Source: Cyclospora cayetanensis (lineage: Eukaryota; Apicomplexa; Conoidasida; Eucoccidiorida; Eimeriidae). From it: 10,457 nt of DNA. The DNA lies in NCBI RefSeq assembly GCF_002999335.1, contig NW_020312351.1, positions 1 through 10,457 of the forward strand, in the 5' to 3' direction. The position numbers and the translations under genes are program-made. This document shows, in pieces, positions 8,912-10,457 of the stretch (the first letter of the stretch is position 1; each line of letters opens with the position of its first letter). The notes under the pieces are model-generated. The model had not been told where the DNA came from, searched no databases, and saw only the letters and a list, made by a program, of their open reading frames with translations.

Positions 8912-9578
8912 GCCACGCCAGAGCGCCACCAGTTGCTGCTGCTGCGACAAGGCCGCACATCCAACTCTAAAGGAACGCCATTGGCCGTTGTGGCAGGGAG
9001 CCCTGAGACACCCAATGCCGTTCCATCAGAGCCACCCGTTCCGCCTGCTGCTGCTGCTGCTGCTGCTGCTGTTGTGGACCCTTTCCTTGCGCTGCAGCTC
9101 GCATCCGCAGAAAGAGGCGTGCGCGGAGGTGAGGAGAGCATTAGGCCCGCTGCCGCTCGCAGCAGTTCTGGAGGTGCCCACAGCTGATGCTGATGCAGCA
9201 GCAGCAGTTGCTGCTGCTGCTGCTGTTGCTGGTCGCCTGCATCCTCGCCCGACTGCCTCGGAGGGACCCCCTGCAGCAGCTGCTGCTGCTGTAGGCGGTC
9301 ATCTGCCTCCCTTTGCTGCAGCAGCAGCAGTTGCTGCTGCAGCTGCTGCTGCAGCTGCAGCGTCGCGTCTGCATCATCCTGCGCTGTTACGGGGTCGTGT
9401 GCCCCCGAGACGCTTAGCGGTGTACCTCCGCCAACGCCAAGGGCAGCTGATAGGGAAAGCTGCCGCTTCCTCTCTCGCTGATTCTTCAAAAAGAAAATCT
9501 TTGTGCTCCGCGCCAAATACTTGGCCCTTTCGAATCCATGCTTCTTGACGCCGAAACACCGCTTGACGTGGCGACGGC
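4357..9578 (-). CDS. ApiAP2 family transcription factor, multi-exon, 5' end missing
   Basis: Proposed exons on the - strand: A 9578-8712, B 8349-8168, C 7973-7205, D 6908-6620, E 6376-5666 and F 5272-4357 (TAG at 4359-4357). All junctions are GT-AG and phase-compatible; the C/D junction is the least certain. The product of about 1240 residues has half of AP2 domain A, complete domains B, C and D, long Q and A tracts, a possible ACDC-like helical segment across E/F, and an acidic C-terminal region (LEEQEDEEVEEQHW) ending HTQQQHHH. ApiAP2 proteins are the main sequence-specific transcription factors of apicomplexans and act in the nucleus; the target of this one cannot be told. Domain A lacks its first half, so at least one more exon lies upstream, and exon A needs a preceding exon ending one base into a codon. 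Exon F could instead be a separate gene, but its in-phase splice to E argues for one gene. Family assignment is firm; the exact exon set is a hand-made model. Confidence 0.75.
5060..5826 (-). other. C-terminal helical segment, possibly an ACDC-like domain, spanning an intron
   Basis: Exon E ends with PLQRAAWALGWPVEDLQLLV, a Q-rich stretch, then EFALTREAIHALLADLHA. Spliced to exon F it continues RCRTLAELSGLPELFGASF, PSQLPVPHIRHLLFALCS and ITEDMYLPEPLLLRAQHARH. An REAxxxLLxDLxxRC helix near the C-terminus resembles, as I remember it, the AP2-coincident ACDC domain of ApiAP2 proteins. The resemblance is by eye only. The part in exon F could also be intron or the 5' part of a separate gene if the splice is wrong. 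Confidence 0.45.
5273..5665 (-). other. Proposed last intron of the AP2 gene, with a stop codon inside its donor
   Basis: The donor at 5665 reads GTAAGC and its TAA is the in-frame stop that would otherwise end the protein. The acceptor TTTGTCAG ends at 5273. Exon E leaves two bases (GC) and exon F supplies one (T), giving alanine, after which the frame is open to 4357. The middle of the intron carries TGTGTG- and TGTATG-type sequence on the sense strand, as other introns of this gene do. No separate gene is seen in it. A nearer acceptor ending at 5124 would not match this phase. Confidence 0.55.
6184..6249. repeat. CTG tract encoding poly-glutamine in exon E
   Basis: CTG triplets read on the - strand as QQQQQQRDMMLLLQQQQSQQ, shortly after the helix of AP2 domain D. 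Confidence 0.8.
6325..6729 (-). other. AP2 domain D, split by an intron
   Basis: The first part, 6729-6620, reads GGVYYKRDGNYKAWAASW, then HIKGKRVRRYFTVKKHGF. After the intron (6619-6377, donor GTGCGT, acceptor CTTCAG) the helix continues RNAYLQAVKARREAEQQ. The intron splits an arginine codon (AG joined to G), which fixes both splice sites with good confidence. This is the most canonical AP2 domain of the four. Confidence 0.9.
6909..7204 (-). other. Intron between AP2 exons C and D (boundaries provisional)
   Basis: An in-frame stop at 7142-7140 forces an intron here. The preferred pair is donor GTGTGG at 7204 with acceptor TTTGACAG ending at 6909, both one base into a codon. A second acceptor, TCTGCTCTGCAG, ending near 7019, is attractive by its pyrimidine tract, but I found no phase-matched donor. 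Confidence 0.4.
7348..7401. repeat. Interrupted CAG/CTG tract encoding poly-alanine in exon C
   Basis: Two CAG/CTG blocks separated by GTCGCC and CAGCTG interruptions read as alanine runs with a single threonine on the - strand. They lie after the helical segment that follows AP2 domain C. Confidence 0.8.
7686..7955 (-). other. AP2 domain C with internal insertion
   Basis: The first half reads GVTYQRSERGRSWVAYYLE. The second half reads RYRVGVRHFPVIDQAFEAAR followed by QKAVALAK. Between them lies a low-complexity insertion of about 40 residues rich in G, S, N, A and D (including GSSNGNGTGALG), where AP2 domains normally have a short turn. The core residues of both halves are kept, so the fold is probably preserved with a long loop between strands two and three. 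Confidence 0.75.
7974..8167 (-). other. Intron between AP2 exons B and C
   Basis: The donor is GTAAGG at 8167 and the acceptor GCATCAG ends at 7974. Both sides are phase 0, giving GYPMIP joined to DLEEVMGV. It contains a TGCATGTGC-type purine-pyrimidine alternating stretch around 8046-8105. Confidence 0.65.
8200..8349 (-). other. AP2 domain B
   Basis: The domain reads GVCFDRKGLYWISQWHARQ, then REWFPVKRLGFRKAWKLAV. It shows the usual order: GVxFD strand, W-x-x-x-W second strand, basic third strand with FxVKxxGF, and amphipathic helix. The intron before it splits the codon of the opening glycine (G at 8712 joined to GG at 8349-8348), so the domain is contiguous after splicing. It is followed within about 18 residues by domain C. 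Confidence 0.85.
8350..8711 (-). other. Intron between AP2 exons A and B
   Basis: Donor GTGAGC at 8711 and acceptor GTGTAG ending at 8350 rejoin a glycine codon. On the sense strand it is pyrimidine-rich and holds TATG/TGTATG simple sequence near 8653-8690. No coding content is seen. Confidence 0.65.
8880..8909. repeat. (CTG)10 tract encoding poly-alanine
   Basis: Ten perfect CTG units on the + strand are the longest uninterrupted triplet tract in the window. In exon A they give a run of about eleven alanines before GATETGSGMRG. Confidence 0.9.
9045..9071. repeat. (CTG)9 tract encoding poly-alanine
   Basis: Nine perfect CTG units on the + strand read as GCA-type alanine codons in the - strand frame, next to GGTGGSDG. 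Confidence 0.85.
9190..9360. repeat. CAG/CTG cluster encoding poly-glutamine
   Basis: Dense CTG/CAG triplets with small interruptions read on the - strand as runs of Q with L, including QQQQQQQQLLLLHQHQLW. It lies in exon A between domains A and B. Single-residue tracts of this kind are a known hallmark of Eimeria coding sequences. Confidence 0.85.
9500..9578 (-). other. AP2 domain A, C-terminal half
   Basis: The exon opens with RRHVKRCFGVKKHGFERAKY and continues LARSTK. This is the third strand and start of the helix of an AP2 domain; the KKHGF motif recurs in domain D. The first half (GVxY...WxAxW) is missing and must be on an upstream exon. The acceptor is the CAG at 9581-9579, with two bases completing a split codon, probably glycine. 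Confidence 0.75.
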
Positions 9579-10457
9579 CTGACGCGATGCAGGGTTGTTG
9601 GCAAGGCGACGCGGCGAAGAGACAGAGCAAGCAGAAAGACACACAGCACACAAGGCACACATGTGAAGGCAACCAAGCGGGGAGAACCAGCGCACAGCAA
9701 CGGCCATGAAGGGCGCAAACGGCGAGACCACCGAGAAGACGGGCACCTTAGGGAGGAGCAGCCGAGCACACTTGGTCGGCACAAGGAAACTGGTGCACAA
9801 GTATATCTAGGTATGTACAAATATATGTATACGTAGGGGAGCACATGCGCAGATGCGTTAGCAGTGCAGAGAGGAGATATCAGAAAAAAAAACGCAGGTG
9901 AGGCGGTCTGGTCGTCGCCAGCTCGCTCGGAGGGGGGGAGCGCAAAGGGCAGGCATGCAAAGTATGGCGTGACACGTACAAATACACATACAGACATACA
10001 TTTATACATCCACACACCAATGTGCATGGCCCTCACAAGGAAAGGCACGAGCGAGGAAAAAGGAGAAGCAGACAATTCAAAGGGCACGCCGAAGAAGCGG
10101 GGAGTCCGCATAGGCACTTTGCGTGTCACAAAAAAAAACCCTAGCGCAAGAAAAGCCTCTCCCTTCCCCCACCACCCACAACGGCCTTCCTGCCCCCCAC
10201 ACAATACCGGAAGAGGAAACGGCAAAAACCTAGCAACGATCGGGACCAGCTACCCACCTTCTGCTTTAAAACAAACACTATCACTCACCGACCGACACTA
10301 GTACCTCCACTATTCCTACTGAGGACCTCCCACCAGACACCTGTACGACATCACAGCAAACTACTCTCCCACCATCTACCTAATATAGACCTACGGCTGT
10401 TTTGTTTTTTTTTTGGTTATTGTTCGTGTTTGTTGTGTATTTTTTACTTTGTTGTGT
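9579..10457 (-). other. Non-coding stretch 5' of AP2 exon A: intron and possibly 5' flank
   Basis: Exon A needs an upstream exon with the first half of AP2 domain A, but no GVxY...WxAxW pattern could be read here in any - strand frame. From about 9600 to 10220 the sense strand is pyrimidine-rich with TGTATG/TACATA simple sequence near 9798-9835 and 9975-10020, like the gene's introns. From about 10240 the bias changes to AC-rich on + and then to a T/G-rich tail from 10398, so a promoter or another unit may begin there. No gene is seen. Confidence 0.5.

Noticed and set aside
8988..9548. + strand frames opposite AP2 exon A
   Set aside because: Alanine- and leucine-rich shadows of the CAG tracts; the - strand frame carries the AP2 motif and complex flanks.
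9374..10225. 283-codon - strand frame upstream of and overlapping exon A
   Set aside because: Composition is that of TG- and CT-rich intron sequence, it lacks an AP2 first half, and it reads exon A in the wrong frame.
1..10457. CRISPR array, tRNA or rRNA genes, or prokaryotic operon signals
   Set aside because: No regularly spaced repeats, no cloverleaf or rRNA signature recognised, and the split genes are clearly eukaryotic.

Overview
The window looks like nuclear DNA from a coccidian apicomplexan, most likely Eimeria or a close relative. The reasons are AP2 DNA-binding domains of the ApiAP2 kind, many short exons separated by 130-440 base introns, and CAG/CTG tracts inside coding exons that read as poly-glutamine or poly-alanine. 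No bacterial operon, tRNA, rRNA, CRISPR array or mobile element was seen. The genus call is inference; no database search was possible.

Two genes converge. The left gene (+ strand, about 435-3543) is split into about nine exons, and its N-terminus lies left of the window. Joined, the exons give a WD40-type propeller that follows, blade by blade, the part of transducin beta-like protein 2 (TBL2) that I can recall. Eight of the nine exons join in phase; only the first junction does not. Bases 1-434 hold a TG/TA microsatellite and pyrimidine-rich sequence ending in a splice acceptor, so they are probably an intron of this gene.

Bases 3544-4356 lie between the two 3' ends. They carry no convincing gene, but they contain a long imperfect palindrome (3965-4034) and copies of a CAGCTAG-type motif that also occurs in the largest intron of the left gene.

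The right gene (- strand, 9578 down to 4357, with its 5' part unresolved or outside the window) encodes a large ApiAP2 transcription-factor-like protein of at least about 1240 residues. It has, in order: the C-terminal half of AP2 domain A, a Q/A-rich region, AP2 domains B and C in close tandem (C with an insertion of about 40 residues), an alanine-rich linker, AP2 domain D split by an intron, a Q/A-rich region, a helical segment resembling the ACDC domain of ApiAP2 proteins, and an acidic tail. The in-frame TAA at 5664-5662 lies inside a good splice donor. Splicing there joins in phase to an open exon ending at 4357, so the apparently separate downstream reading frame is best read as the last exon of the same gene.

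Bases 9579-10457 have no recognisable coding exon. They look like a long intron or the 5' region of the AP2 gene. The two genes have no evident functional link. The CAG-repeat-rich character starts abruptly with the AP2 gene and is nearly absent from the WD40 gene.
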